The position numbers and the translations under genes were made by a program. Positions 46,833 to 55,460 of a DNA stretch of 64,000 nt are shown one piece after another; the first letter of the stretch is position 1; every line of letters starts with the position of its first letter. This stretch comes from Halobacterium wangiae (GTDB lineage Archaea; Halobacteriota; Halobacteria; Halobacteriales; Halobacteriaceae), in contig NZ_CP089588.1 in assembly GCF_021249345.1 (NCBI RefSeq), forward strand, positions 682,001-746,000, written 5' to 3'. Under the pieces are notes generated by a model that was given only the letters and a program-made list of their open reading frames with translations, did no database searches and was not told the origin of the DNA.

Positions 46833-47485
46833 GTAGACCACGTCACTTCGCCGACGGCGCTCGAAACGACGCCCTCGGCAGTTTCCCGAGGGTTGGAACT
46901 TCCGGTACGTAAAGCCTTCCAAACCGCGTCCGACCGCACGACAGCGCGTACGGCCTCGCGCCGCCGGTTCGGGGCGACGCCCGCCGCCTTCAGGTCGGCG
47001 CGGAGGTCGGCGGTCAGCGCCGCCATCTCCCCCGCGCCCTCGAACTCCGTCTCCAGTCGCTCCCGGAGGTACTTCGAGAGGGCCGGACTCGCGCCGCCGG
47101 TGGCGACGGCGACGGTCACCGGGTCGTCCCGGACCGTCGCGGGCACGACGACGCTGTCGGCGTCCCGGCCGCCGGACTCGTCGGCGCGGTTCACCAGCGC
47201 GCCCGCCTCCCGGGCCGCCGTCGCGAACGCGTCGTTGACGGCTGCGTCGTCGGTCGCCGCGACGACGAGTGCGGGGTCTGTCCGCGCGACCCAGTCGCCA
47301 GCGTCGGCGGGCGATGGCTCCGTCCGCACGAGGCGGGCGTCGCCGAACTCGGCGTCCGCGAACGCGGGGCTCAACACGACGACGTCGGCCTCGCGGGCGA
47401 ACCGCCGGGCCTTCCGCGCACCGACCGGGCCGCCGCCGACGACCAGCACCGTCTCCTCGGCGAAGTCGTGGAGCAGGGGGATCAT
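46829..47485 (-). CDS. Precorrin-2 dehydrogenase (siroheme synthase N-terminal type)
   Basis: 218 residues from ATG 47485. The NAD-binding fold opens with ETVLVVGGGPVGARKARRF, and ATGGASPALSKYLRERLE is the conserved active-site segment of Met8p/CysG-N/SirC enzymes. It oxidises precorrin-2 to sirohydrochlorin. The methyltransferase half of CysG is absent. Flanked by siroheme decarboxylase upstream and hemA downstream in one unit. Confidence 0.93.
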   Translation of the reverse strand: MIPLLHDFAEETVLVVGGGPVGARKARRFAREADVVVLSPAFADAEFGDARLVRTEPSPADAGDWVARTDPALVVAATDDAAVNDAFATAAREAGALVNRADESGGRDADSVVVPATVRDDPVTVAVATGGASPALSKYLRERLETEFEGAGEMAALTADLRADLKAAGVAPNRRREAVRAVVRSDAVWKALRTGSSNPRETAEGVVSSAVGEVTWST

Positions 47486-47501
47486 GTCGGAAGCGGCGCC
47501 C

Positions 47502-48557
47502 TCATGCGGTGTTGGCGTCTGCCCGCTCGGCGAGCCTGATGCCCGTCTTCTTCAGGATGCGCGTCGAGAACAGCGTGTCCCAGTCGTCGTCGCCGACGTC
47601 CCAGTACTCCGCCATCACGTCCCTGACCTGCTCGATGCGTTCCTGGCTCTCCTCCTCGGTGCGGCCGTGTGTCATCGCGAAGAAGTTGTACGGCCAGACG
47701 CCGTCGTGACGCGGGCGCTCGTAGCAGTGCGTGACGAAGTCGAGGCTCGCGACCGCCGGCCCGACCTCGCTCACCAGGTCGTCCGGGACGTCCCAGACGG
47801 TCATCCCGTTCTCCGTGTAGCCCAGCGAGTAGTGGTTCGGGATGACGCCGACGCGGCGTACCTTCCCCTCCTCGTTGAACCGGCGCAGCGTCTCGACGAC
47901 CCAGTCGGTCTCCTGGCCGATCTCCTCGGCGACCGCCGCGTACGGCGTCTCGACGACGGGGAGGCCGTCCTGCACCGCGAGTACGAGGTCGCGCTCGGCG
48001 GGCGTGATCGTCCCGCGGTCGGTCGGCTCCGGGGCCGGGCCGAGGTGCGAGAGGTCGACGTCACCGTCCGAGACGGGGCCGTCGACGAGGAACTTCGCCT
48101 CCACGCGGAACTCCCGGAGCTTCGGGAGGTTGTACGTCTGCTGGCCCGTCTCCGCCTCGATCTCCTCGAGCACGTCCGCGACGCGCTCGTCGTCGGCGAC
48201 CGACACGACGAACCACATGTTCAGGTGCGGGTGTTCGCGCTCGTAGTTGTGCGCGACCTCGCGGCGGGCGTTGACCTGTTCGGCAATCTCCTCGTAGCGG
48301 TCTTCCGGCGCGTGCATCGCGACCAGCGACGCGCTGCCGCCGATCTCCTCGGCGTTGATGAGTGCGCCGAACCGCGTCAGCACGCCCTCCTCGTCGAGTC
48401 GTCGCACGCGGTCGAGGAGGGCTGCAGGCTCGATCTCGATGCCGCGCGAGCGCAGCGCGTGTGCCGCTGGCTCGAACGGCCGCTGGACGACCGGGAATCC
48501 ACCCTGGAAGGCGTTGAGTACGGCGCGGTCCCGGTCGTCGAGGTCCGCGATGTCCAT
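47502..48557 (-). CDS. Fused siroheme decarboxylase (AhbA-AhbB type)
   Basis: 351 residues from ATG 48557, often annotated as an Lrp/AsnC regulator. Two homologous modules follow each other: residues about 1-165 (winged helix, then RFGALINAEEIGG and NMWFVVSV) and about 175-345 (RRVGVIPNHYSLGYTENGMTVWDVP, then THCYERPRHDGVWPYNFFAM). AhbA and AhbB are separate subunits in sulfate reducers and methanogens; here both are in one chain. The enzyme makes didecarboxysiroheme on the alternative heme route. Genes of the same pathway follow directly. Confidence 0.88.
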   Translation of the reverse strand: MDIADLDDRDRAVLNAFQGGFPVVQRPFEPAAHALRSRGIEIEPAALLDRVRRLDEEGVLTRFGALINAEEIGGSASLVAMHAPEDRYEEIAEQVNARREVAHNYEREHPHLNMWFVVSVADDERVADVLEEIEAETGQQTYNLPKLREFRVEAKFLVDGPVSDGDVDLSHLGPAPEPTDRGTITPAERDLVLAVQDGLPVVETPYAAVAEEIGQETDWVVETLRRFNEEGKVRRVGVIPNHYSLGYTENGMTVWDVPDDLVSEVGPAVASLDFVTHCYERPRHDGVWPYNFFAMTHGRTEEESQERIEQVRDVMAEYWDVGDDDWDTLFSTRILKKTGIRLAERADANTA

Positions 48558-48663
48558 GGCGGTGGTTGGGTCGCCACGCCAGATAAACGGCCCGGGTCGC
48601 GCCCGACGACCGGGAGAGACGCGATCGAACAGAGAAGAGGAAACTGGATTCGCCGGGGCCGTC

Positions 48664-49080
48664 TCAGGCGTCGAAGCCGTCCTCGGTGATACCGACGACC
48701 TCCTCGACACCCTCCACGTCCGCGATGTCCGAGAGGACGGCGTCGTGGTCGCCCGTGGCTTCCCAGTAGAGGACGAGGTCGAAGCGGCCGTCTCGGAGCA
48801 GTTGCTGGCACTCCCAGACGAACTCGTCGTCCGCGAGGGTGAGCCCCTGGTGCTGGTTCACGCCGAACTCGTCGCTGTCGTTGCCCGAGTAGACGTACGT
48901 GTCGCCCGTCTCGGCGTGCGCAGCGACCGCGTCGCCCGCGTCCAGCGTGAGCTGGTGGAGCAGGCTCTCCTCGTCGGAGCCGTAGCGCGTGTGCACGACC
49001 GCTCCGGCGAGTTCGATGTCACCCGGTCGCAGCAGTTCGACCGTCTCCCGGTAGAGGTTCTCGTCGACCGTCTCGCTCAT
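48664..49080 (-). CDS. Small conserved haloarchaeal protein (DUF5778-like)
   Basis: 138 residues from ATG 49080. Acidic alpha/beta protein with LYRETVELLRPGDIELAGAVVHT, a tail DHDAVLSDIADVEGVEEVVG that looks ferredoxin-like, and a central YWEATG. I recall such proteins as a halophile-only DUF. It stands between the heme block and the divergent cis-prenyltransferase gene. Function unknown. Confidence 0.65.
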   Translation of the reverse strand: MSETVDENLYRETVELLRPGDIELAGAVVHTRYGSDEESLLHQLTLDAGDAVAAHAETGDTYVYSGNDSDEFGVNQHQGLTLADDEFVWECQQLLRDGRFDLVLYWEATGDHDAVLSDIADVEGVEEVVGITEDGFDA

Positions 49081-49193
49081 GTACGATTGGACGCACCTGC
49101 CGGGCATACGTGTGGCGATTCACTCGTAAGCGGGCGCCTAACCCGTCTGTCGAGGGGGAAGGCTGATACGTGAGAGCGTTGTCGGTACGAGCA

Positions 49194-50102
49194 ATGCGAG
49201 ACCGGCTTCGAGCAGCGGTGCACGGCGCCTACGAGCGCGTGCTCCGCCGGGAGATCGACGGCGCCCCCGAGCACGTCGCGGTCATCATGGACGGCAACCG
49301 GCGGTACGCTCGCGAGCGCGGGCGAGACGCCACCGACGGCCACCGCTCGGGCGCCCAGACGACCGAGCAGATGCTGGACTGGTGTGCGGACCTCGGCGTC
49401 GAGGAGCTGACGCTGTACGCCTTCTCGACGGAGAACTTCGACCGTCCCGCCGAGCAGAACGAACAGCTGTTCGACCTCCTCACGGAGAAGCTCCGGGAGT
49501 TCGCGGACGCCGACCGCGTCCACGAGCAGGGCGTCCGCATCCGGACCATCGGCGAGACCGAACGCCTCCCCGAGCGCGTCCGAGAGGCCGCCACGTACGC
49601 CGACCGCCGCACCGCCGGCTACGGGTCGTTCACGCTGAACATCGCGCTCGCCTACGGTGGTCGCGCGGAGCTCCTGGGCGCCGCCCGCGGCATCGCCGAC
49701 GCGGTCGACGCCGAGGACATCGAACCGGGCGACGTCGACGTCGCCGAGATCGAGTCCCGCCTCCACGCGAGCCCCGTCCGCGACGTCGACCTCATCATCC
49801 GCACGGGCGGCGACGAGCGCACGTCGAACTTCCTGCCGTGGCACGCCAACGGCAGCGAGGCCGCCGTCTTCTTCTGCACGCCGTACTGGCCGGAGTTCTC
49901 GAAAGTCGACTTCTTGCGGGCCGTCCGCACCTACGAGTCCCGCGAGGCGTCCTGGCGCCGCACCCGCGCCCGCCGTGCACTCGCGCTCGTCCGCTCGCTG
50001 GGCACCGAGGTGAAGGAGGCCCGCCGCGTCCTCGACCGCCTGAAGGAAACGCTCCCCGAGAGTCCGGACGTCGAGGAACCGGAGCGGCGGTCGGCGGACT
50101 AA
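49194..50102 (+). CDS. uppS: cis-Prenyltransferase (polyprenyl diphosphate synthase)
   Basis: 302 residues from ATG 49194. Catalytic motif HVAVIMDGNRRYARERG (Asp33 of DGN), LTLYAFSTENFDRP, LNIALAYGGRAE and the diphosphate-binding IIRTGGDERTSNFLPW with a downstream Glu222 are all present. It elongates an allylic diphosphate with isopentenyl diphosphate to the cis-polyprenyl carrier used for archaeal N-glycosylation. The region after RTGG departs from the bacterial YSELYF pattern. A non-canonical paralogue ends 26 bp away on the other strand. Confidence 0.93.
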   Translation: MRDRLRAAVHGAYERVLRREIDGAPEHVAVIMDGNRRYARERGRDATDGHRSGAQTTEQMLDWCADLGVEELTLYAFSTENFDRPAEQNEQLFDLLTEKLREFADADRVHEQGVRIRTIGETERLPERVREAATYADRRTAGYGSFTLNIALAYGGRAELLGAARGIADAVDAEDIEPGDVDVAEIESRLHASPVRDVDLIIRTGGDERTSNFLPWHANGSEAAVFFCTPYWPEFSKVDFLRAVRTYESREASWRRTRARRALALVRSLGTEVKEARRVLDRLKETLPESPDVEEPERRSAD

Positions 50103-50127
50103 CCTCCGAAGATCGGCCTGTTCGCCC

Positions 50128-50736
50128 TCATCGTCCGAACCTGCGCTGCCTGTTCTCGTAGTCCAGCACCGCGCGGAGGTAGTCCCGCTTGCGGAAGTCC
50201 CGCCAGTTGACGTCCGTGAAGTAGAGTTCGGAGTAGACGGACTGCCAGATCATGAAATCCGAGAGGCGCTCGGCGCCGGTCTTGATGACGAGGTCGGGTT
50301 CCGCGGGGAAGACGAGTTCCGCCTCGATGGCGTCCTCGTCGACGTCCGCGGGGTCCATCTCGCCGTCGTCGACGGCCTCCGCGACGTTCCGGACGGCGGT
50401 GGCGAACTCGTGTTTGCCGCCGTGGCCGACGCTCACCTGGATGGGGGCATCGGCGCGCTCGTCGTCGTCGGGGCCGCGGACGGCGATCTCCCGGGGCGTC
50501 GAGACGCGCGCGAGTTCGCGTTCGAGCGTCGGCACCGCGGCCTCGTCGAGGACGCTGACGTACACCGTGACGCGGTCGGCGCCGTAGTCGAACGCCCAGT
50601 CGAAGAAGTCCGCGAGCGTGTCGTAGGCGCCCGCTTCGAGGAGGTCGCGTTCGGTGATGACGAGCGCGACGTGGTCGGGGGCGTCGGCGTCGTGGCGGCG
50701 CACGCGAGCGGCGAGGTACCAGTCGTACAGTCCCAC
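50128..50736 (-). CDS. cis-Prenyltransferase paralogue lacking the DGN motif
   Basis: 202 residues from ATG 50736. The C-terminal third is clearly of the UPPS family: DLVIKTGAERLSDFMIW, SVYSELYFTDVNWRDF and the final ENRQRRFG. VSVGHGGKHEF (101-111) matches the usual NYGGR region. The N-terminal match (DHVALVITERDLLEAG, residues 21-36) lacks the DGNR segment, so the catalytic Asp is missing. By analogy with NgBR/Nus1 it could be a non-catalytic subunit for a partner, most simply the uppS product. It is convergent with uppS. Confidence 0.8.
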   Translation of the reverse strand: MGLYDWYLAARVRRHDADAPDHVALVITERDLLEAGAYDTLADFFDWAFDYGADRVTVYVSVLDEAAVPTLERELARVSTPREIAVRGPDDDERADAPIQVSVGHGGKHEFATAVRNVAEAVDDGEMDPADVDEDAIEAELVFPAEPDLVIKTGAERLSDFMIWQSVYSELYFTDVNWRDFRKRDYLRAVLDYENRQRRFGR

Positions 50737-50786
50737 GGCGACACCACGAACGGGGCGCCCAAAACGTTGCGGGTCCGTTCGGGGAA

Positions 50787-50808
50787 GTTAAGTGTGGTCC
50801 CACTCAAC
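50787..50808. promoter_or_regulatory. Imperfect inverted repeat between divergent genes
   Basis: GTTAAGTGTGG and TCCCACTCAAC form an imperfect palindrome in the 83-bp gap between the prenyltransferase paralogue and the DUF92 gene. Its position suggests an operator or paired promoter elements; no further evidence. Confidence 0.3.
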
Positions 50809-50819
50809 CGCCGGGAGAC

Positions 50820-52142
50820 GTGAACTGGAGTCTCCGGCGCGCCCTCGCGTTCGCGCTCGTGGCGACGCTGGCTCTCGCGGCACCGCTGCTCGGCTGGGCA
50901 GCGGCGGTGCCGTTCGTCGTCGTCGCCGTCCTCGGCGCGTCGGTCACCGACGGCTGGCTGTTCGAGGTGTTCTCGACCGCGCGCGACCGCCGCGAGGAGC
51001 GCCTGCAGACGCTCGTCGGCTTCGCGGGCGCGGCGGCCAGCGTCGGCCTGCTGGTGCCGCTGTTCGACGTGCCAGTCGGCGTGTTCGTCGCGAGCGTGCT
51101 CGTCGTCGGCTACGGCGACCTGGGCCGCCGGCTGGTGCTGGAAGTGCGGGAGAACCGCGCGCTCTCGATGGCCGCGTTCGTCGTCCTGGGCGCGCTCGCG
51201 GCGCTCGTCGGGCAGGCCGTCGTCGCCGCCGCGACCGACGCGGCCGTGGACTACCCACACTGGGTGTTCCTGGCGACGAGCGGCGCGCTGCTCGCGGGCA
51301 TCCTGCGGACGGTGTTCGTCTCGCGGGACGACCCGGTCGTGCTGTTGACGGTCGCCCTGTTGCTGTGGCTGTTCGCGGTGCTCGCGCCCCTCGAGGGCGT
51401 CCCGGCGACGGCGGCCTGGGAGCGCGTGCTCGTCGCGCTCGGCGTGACGGCCCTCTTCGGCTACGTCTCCCGCGCGCTCGGCGCGACGTCAGTCGCGGGG
51501 ATGCTCACCGGCGTGTTCCTCGGGTTGCTCGCGGTCGTACTCGGGGGCTACGGCTGGTTCGTCGTCCTCATCGCGTTCTTCGCGGTCGGCAGCCTCACGA
51601 CGAAGTTCCGGTACGACCAGAAACTCGAACGCGGCGTCGCCGAACCGAACGACGGCGCCCGGGGCACCGGGAACGTCCTCGGGAACTCCGCGGCGGCGCT
51701 CATCGCGCTCCTGCTGTACGCCGCCCACGCCCACGTGCCGCTGTCGGACCTGGTCTACCAGTTCGCCTACGCTGGCAGCGTGGCCACCGCGCTCGCGGAC
51801 ACGCTCTCCTCGGAGGTCGGCGGCCTCTTCGACGACCCCCGGCTGGTGACGACGTTCGAGCGCGTCGACCCCGGCACCGACGGCGCGGTCACCTGGCAGG
51901 GCGAGGTCGCCGGACTCGCGGGCGCCGCGGTCATCGCCGGTCTCACGGTGCTCGTCTTCGACTTCGGCGCGACGGGCGCCGCGGTCGTCGTCGGTGCGGG
52001 CGTCGCCGGGATGACCGCCGACAGCGTCGCGGGCGCGACGCTCGAGGGTGGGACGGTCGGGAACCAGTCGGTGAACTTCCTTGCGACGCTGGTCGGCGGC
52101 GTCGTCGGTGGCCTGCTCGCGATCGGCGTCGGACTCGCGTAG
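50820..52142 (+). CDS. DUF92 family membrane protein
   Basis: 440 residues from GTG 50820, with about twelve hydrophobic segments. The C-terminal 240 residues carry the DUF92/TIGR00297 markers: GVFLGLLAVVLGGYGWF, LTTKFRYDQK, RGTGNVLGNSAAA and ATALADTLSSEVGG. The plant homologue VTE6 acts on phytyl phosphate, which makes a polyprenyl-phosphate substrate conceivable here. The N-terminal 200 residues are an additional membrane region. Adjacent and divergent to a cis-prenyltransferase paralogue. Confidence 0.85.
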   Translation: MNWSLRRALAFALVATLALAAPLLGWAAAVPFVVVAVLGASVTDGWLFEVFSTARDRREERLQTLVGFAGAAASVGLLVPLFDVPVGVFVASVLVVGYGDLGRRLVLEVRENRALSMAAFVVLGALAALVGQAVVAAATDAAVDYPHWVFLATSGALLAGILRTVFVSRDDPVVLLTVALLLWLFAVLAPLEGVPATAAWERVLVALGVTALFGYVSRALGATSVAGMLTGVFLGLLAVVLGGYGWFVVLIAFFAVGSLTTKFRYDQKLERGVAEPNDGARGTGNVLGNSAAALIALLLYAAHAHVPLSDLVYQFAYAGSVATALADTLSSEVGGLFDDPRLVTTFERVDPGTDGAVTWQGEVAGLAGAAVIAGLTVLVFDFGATGAAVVVGAGVAGMTADSVAGATLEGGTVGNQSVNFLATLVGGVVGGLLAIGVGLA

Positions 52143-52151
52143 AAGGGTCGT

Positions 52152-53420
52152 CTAGTACTGGTCGGCGGTGTGGACCCGCACGCTCGCGGGCTGTTTGACG
52201 AACTCGCCACTGTCGGGTCCGACCAGCGTGCCGACGCCGCGCTGGGCGGCGAGGTCGAGGAGTCGCTGAGTGACGGTCGCGTCGACGACGAGGAACCGCG
52301 GGACCGTCTTCGCGTCCTCGAGCGCGTCGAAGGCGTCGGCCGCCTCGGTCTCCTGGAGCACGCGGAGTTCCTCGTCGAGCATGCGGGCGGTGCCCGCACC
52401 GACGACCTCCGCGACGTGGTCGGCGAGCGTCTTCGCCGCCGGGTCGGGACTCGCAGTGCCGCCCGTCGCGGGGGCCGGCGTCGCGCTGCCGTCGGTGGCC
52501 GCCGTCGCTTCGTCGTCGCCGGGAGCCTGCTCCGTCTCGCTCGCCGGCTGCTCGGCGTCTGCCGCCCCGTCAGTCACGGGATCCGCCGGGTCGAGTGGCC
52601 CCTCGCCGTCCCCGTCGTCGCCGGCGACCGAGGCGGGCTTCTTCCCGCGGAGCGCGGCGTCGACGGCGGCTCTGGAGAGGTCCTCGACGGACTCGCCGCG
52701 GGGCGCCCGTGCGACGAAGTCGACGTCGCCGACCTGCTGAAGTTCCTGGCGGATGAGGTCGCCGCCGCGGTCGCCGTCGAGGAACGCGGTGACGGTGCGC
52801 TCGTGGGTGAGGGCCGCGATTTCGTCGGGGACGTTCGTCCCCTCGACGGCGACCGCGTTCTTGATGCCGTACTGGAGGAGGTTCACGACGTCCGCGCGCC
52901 CCTCCACGACCACGACCGCGTCGCTGGTCTCCACGTGCGGGCCGGCAGGGTAGCCCTCGTACTCGGTGATGTCCTCGATGCGGACGCTCTCCCGGACCTC
53001 CTCGAGGATGTCGTCGGAGTCGATGGCGCCCTCGTCGAACGCCGTCGACAGCAGTTCCTTCGCGCGGTCGACGACCTCGCGGCGCTTGGCGGCGCGGACG
53101 TCCTCGATGCGCTGGACCTCGACCCGCGCGCGGCACGGGCCGATCCGCTCGATAGCCTCGAGTGCGGCCGCGAGCGTCGCCGTCTCGACGCGGTCGAGGC
53201 TGGAGGCGATGGTGATGTGGCCGAACGACTGTCCGCCCTCGCTGTCGACGGAGACGTCGATGCGACCGAGTTTCGCGGAGTCCTGCAGGTCGCGGATGTC
53301 GAGGCCGTCGCCGAGCAACCCCTCGGTCTGCCCGAACGCCGCCCCGACGACGTCGCTGCGCTCGACGACGCCGTCGGCGACGAGGTCCGCGTGGATCAGG
53401 TACTTCGCGGTGTCCTCCAT
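52152..53420 (-). CDS. dnaG: Archaeal DnaG (primase-like TOPRIM protein)
   Basis: 422 residues from ATG 53420. The N-terminus TAKYLIHADLVADGVVERSDVVGA is the archaeal DnaG signature. The TOPRIM domain shows VVVVEGRADVVNLL (catalytic Glu) and TAFLDGDRGGDLI (DxD). An acidic, Ala/Thr-rich linker of about 70 residues (roughly 260-330) precedes the C-terminal domain. Archaeal DnaG makes short RNA primers in vitro and associates with the exosome. The much longer frame to 55,442 is antisense to the symporter. Confidence 0.96.
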   Translation of the reverse strand: MEDTAKYLIHADLVADGVVERSDVVGAAFGQTEGLLGDGLDIRDLQDSAKLGRIDVSVDSEGGQSFGHITIASSLDRVETATLAAALEAIERIGPCRARVEVQRIEDVRAAKRREVVDRAKELLSTAFDEGAIDSDDILEEVRESVRIEDITEYEGYPAGPHVETSDAVVVVEGRADVVNLLQYGIKNAVAVEGTNVPDEIAALTHERTVTAFLDGDRGGDLIRQELQQVGDVDFVARAPRGESVEDLSRAAVDAALRGKKPASVAGDDGDGEGPLDPADPVTDGAADAEQPASETEQAPGDDEATAATDGSATPAPATGGTASPDPAAKTLADHVAEVVGAGTARMLDEELRVLQETEAADAFDALEDAKTVPRFLVVDATVTQRLLDLAAQRGVGTLVGPDSGEFVKQPASVRVHTADQY

Positions 53421-53606
53421 CGATGTAGTTCTAGTCACGAGTACGTATCCGGGTGGGAAATAGCTGTCGTGACCGACACCACGCGCCGGACACCGCCTGC
53501 TCGCACCCGCCACTCGCCCGGAGACAGGATAGAGAGTTCGAGCGTGCGTTCTGCAGTTCAGGAGAGAATTTCTCTTCGAACCCGAAGATAGGTAGTTTTC
53601 AGTAAC

Positions 53607-53612
53607 ACTTAA
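53607..53612 (+). promoter_or_regulatory. TATA-like element of the DUF3311-symporter operon
   Basis: ACTTAA followed by CC, about 29 bases before ATG 53,641, similar to the aIF1A promoter. Confidence 0.45.
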
Positions 53613-53640
53613 CCCGGATGGACGAAGAGTTGTGACAACG

Positions 53641-53850
53641 ATGGCGTCACGTGTAGCTCTCGGGTGGGGAGTCGTCTTCGTCGTGCTCGTCGCGCTCAGC
53701 ATCCCGTGGTTCCTCTGGCGCGACGCCACGACAGTCGCCGGCCTCCCGGTGTGGCTCTGGTGGCACGTCGCGTGGATGGGCGTCACGGCCGCCGCGTTCG
53801 CGCTGTTCGCGCGCCGCGACTGGGGCACCTTCGTCGAGGTGAGACGATGA
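53641..53850 (+). CDS. DUF3311 small membrane protein
   Basis: 69 residues from ATG 53641 (GTG 53,632 also in frame). Two hydrophobic helices separated by a short loop with WLWWHVAWMG. DUF3311 genes typically precede sodium:solute symporter genes, as here, and probably encode an accessory subunit. Its TGA overlaps the symporter ATG (ATGA), indicating coupling. Confidence 0.85.
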   Translation: MASRVALGWGVVFVVLVALSIPWFLWRDATTVAGLPVWLWWHVAWMGVTAAAFALFARRDWGTFVEVRR

Positions 53851-55361
53851 GCGCGCTCCTCGAGATCGGTATCGTCACCGCCTACATGCTCGCCGCGGTG
53901 GCCGTCGGCGTGGTCGCCTACCGCGTCACCGACCGCTCCGCGGAGGACTACTACCTCGCGGGCCGCGGCCTCGGCACCGGCGTCCTGCTGTTCACGACGT
54001 TCGCCACGCTGCTGTCGGCGTTCACGTTCTTCGGCGGTCCGAACATCGCCTACCGCCTCGGTCCGGAGTGGATCCTCGTGATGGGGCTGATGGATGGCGT
54101 CCTCTTCGGCCTGCTGTGGTACCTCCTGGGCTACCGGCAGTGGCTGCTCGGGCGCGCCTACGGCTACCTCACGCTCGGCGAGATGCTCGGCGACCGGTTC
54201 GGCTCGCGGACGCTGCGCGGCCTCGTCGCCGGCGTCAGCATCCTCTGGCTGTTCCCGTACGTGATGCTCCAGCAGGTCGGCGCCGGCACCGCCCTCGAAG
54301 CGCTCACCGACGGCGTCGTCCCCTACTGGGCCGGCGCCGGTTTCATCACGCTGTTCATGATCGCCTACGTCGTCCTCTCGGGGATGCGCGGCGTCGCGTG
54401 GACGGACACCCTCCAGGGCGTGTTCATGCTTACGATGACGTGGCTCGCGTTCGTCTGGGTCGCCGCCGAGATCTCGTCCAGCGGACCGCTGGCTGCCGCG
54501 CTGCCCGCGGAGTTCAAAGCCCTCGGCGGCGGCGCGTACTCGCCGCAGTGGCTGCTCTCGCAAGCCATCGGCATCGCGTTCGGCGTGACGATGTTCCCAC
54601 AGGTGAACCAGCGGTTCTTCGTCGGGCGGTCCGAGAAAGTGCTGAAGCGGACGTTCGCGCTCTGGCCGGTGCTCGTCGTGCTCCTGTTCGTCCCCGCGTT
54701 CCTGCTCGGGTCGTGGGCGCAGGGGGTCGGTCTCGCGATTCCCGAGGGCGTCAACGTGCTCCCGGTCCTGTTGAACGAGTACACGCCCGGCTGGTTCGCG
54801 GCGCTGGTCGTCGCGGGCGCGCTCGCGGCGATGATGAGCTCCTCGGACTCGATGCTGCTCTCGGGGTCGTCGTACCTCACGCGGGACATCTACCGGCCGT
54901 TCGTGAACGCCGACGCCAGCAGCGCCCGCGAGAACCTGCTCGGCCGCGCGGGCGTCGTGGTGTTCGCGCTCTCGACGTTCGCCGTCAGCCTCTACGAACC
55001 CGGCACGCTCGTCGAACTCGGCGAGACGGCGTTCGGCGGCTTCGCCCAGCTCGCGCTCCCCGTCGCGGTCGCGCTGTACTGGCGCGGCACCACGAGGTCC
55101 GGGATGCTCGTGGGGGTCGCGGGCAGCCAGGCGTTCTACCTCTGGACCGTCTTCGGCCCAGACGTCTACGTCGAGTCGCTGACGCTGTTCGGAGCCACGT
55201 TCACGAACGTCCCCATCCTCGCAGACGCCTACTGGGGCTGGTTCGCGTCCATCGTCGGGATGGCGCTCGGACTCCTGCTCACCGTCGGCGTCTCCGCCGT
55301 CACCGCCCGGTCGGTTACCGAGAACGAGGACGCGTACTTCGAGCCGCTGCGCGCTGACTAG
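53847..55361 (+). CDS. Sodium:solute symporter (SSS family)
   Basis: 504 residues from ATG 53847, overlapping the preceding stop. About 13 membrane helices. DYYLAGRGLGTGVLLFTTFATLLSAFTFFGG is the typical first-helix sodium-site region of the family; given in parts, DYYLAGR and LSAFTFFG are the key elements. AMMSSSDSMLLSGSSYLTRDIYRP contains the second sodium-coordinating Ser residues. Substrate cannot be told; relatives carry pantothenate, proline or carboxylates. Confidence 0.93.
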   Translation: MSALLEIGIVTAYMLAAVAVGVVAYRVTDRSAEDYYLAGRGLGTGVLLFTTFATLLSAFTFFGGPNIAYRLGPEWILVMGLMDGVLFGLLWYLLGYRQWLLGRAYGYLTLGEMLGDRFGSRTLRGLVAGVSILWLFPYVMLQQVGAGTALEALTDGVVPYWAGAGFITLFMIAYVVLSGMRGVAWTDTLQGVFMLTMTWLAFVWVAAEISSSGPLAAALPAEFKALGGGAYSPQWLLSQAIGIAFGVTMFPQVNQRFFVGRSEKVLKRTFALWPVLVVLLFVPAFLLGSWAQGVGLAIPEGVNVLPVLLNEYTPGWFAALVVAGALAAMMSSSDSMLLSGSSYLTRDIYRPFVNADASSARENLLGRAGVVVFALSTFAVSLYEPGTLVELGETAFGGFAQLALPVAVALYWRGTTRSGMLVGVAGSQAFYLWTVFGPDVYVESLTLFGATFTNVPILADAYWGWFASIVGMALGLLLTVGVSAVTARSVTENEDAYFEPLRAD

Positions 55362-55460
55362 TCGAGGTACCCCGCGGGGCTTCCCGTTCGCTCGCCGCCG
55401 AACCGCCGAAATCGGCCCCGTACGAGTGCAACGACCGGCCACGAACGGCGATGGAGCGAC

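Noticed and set aside
47502-48557. Lrp/AsnC transcription factor.
   Set aside because: The duplicated architecture, motifs such as WPYNFFAM and the heme-gene context fit siroheme decarboxylase better.
52152-55442. A continuous leftward frame of 1,096 codons reaching from DnaG across the symporter region.
   Set aside because: Only the first 422 codons (from ATG 53,420) are DnaG. The rest is antisense to the coupled DUF3311-symporter genes and has no family features; high GC makes stop codons rare.
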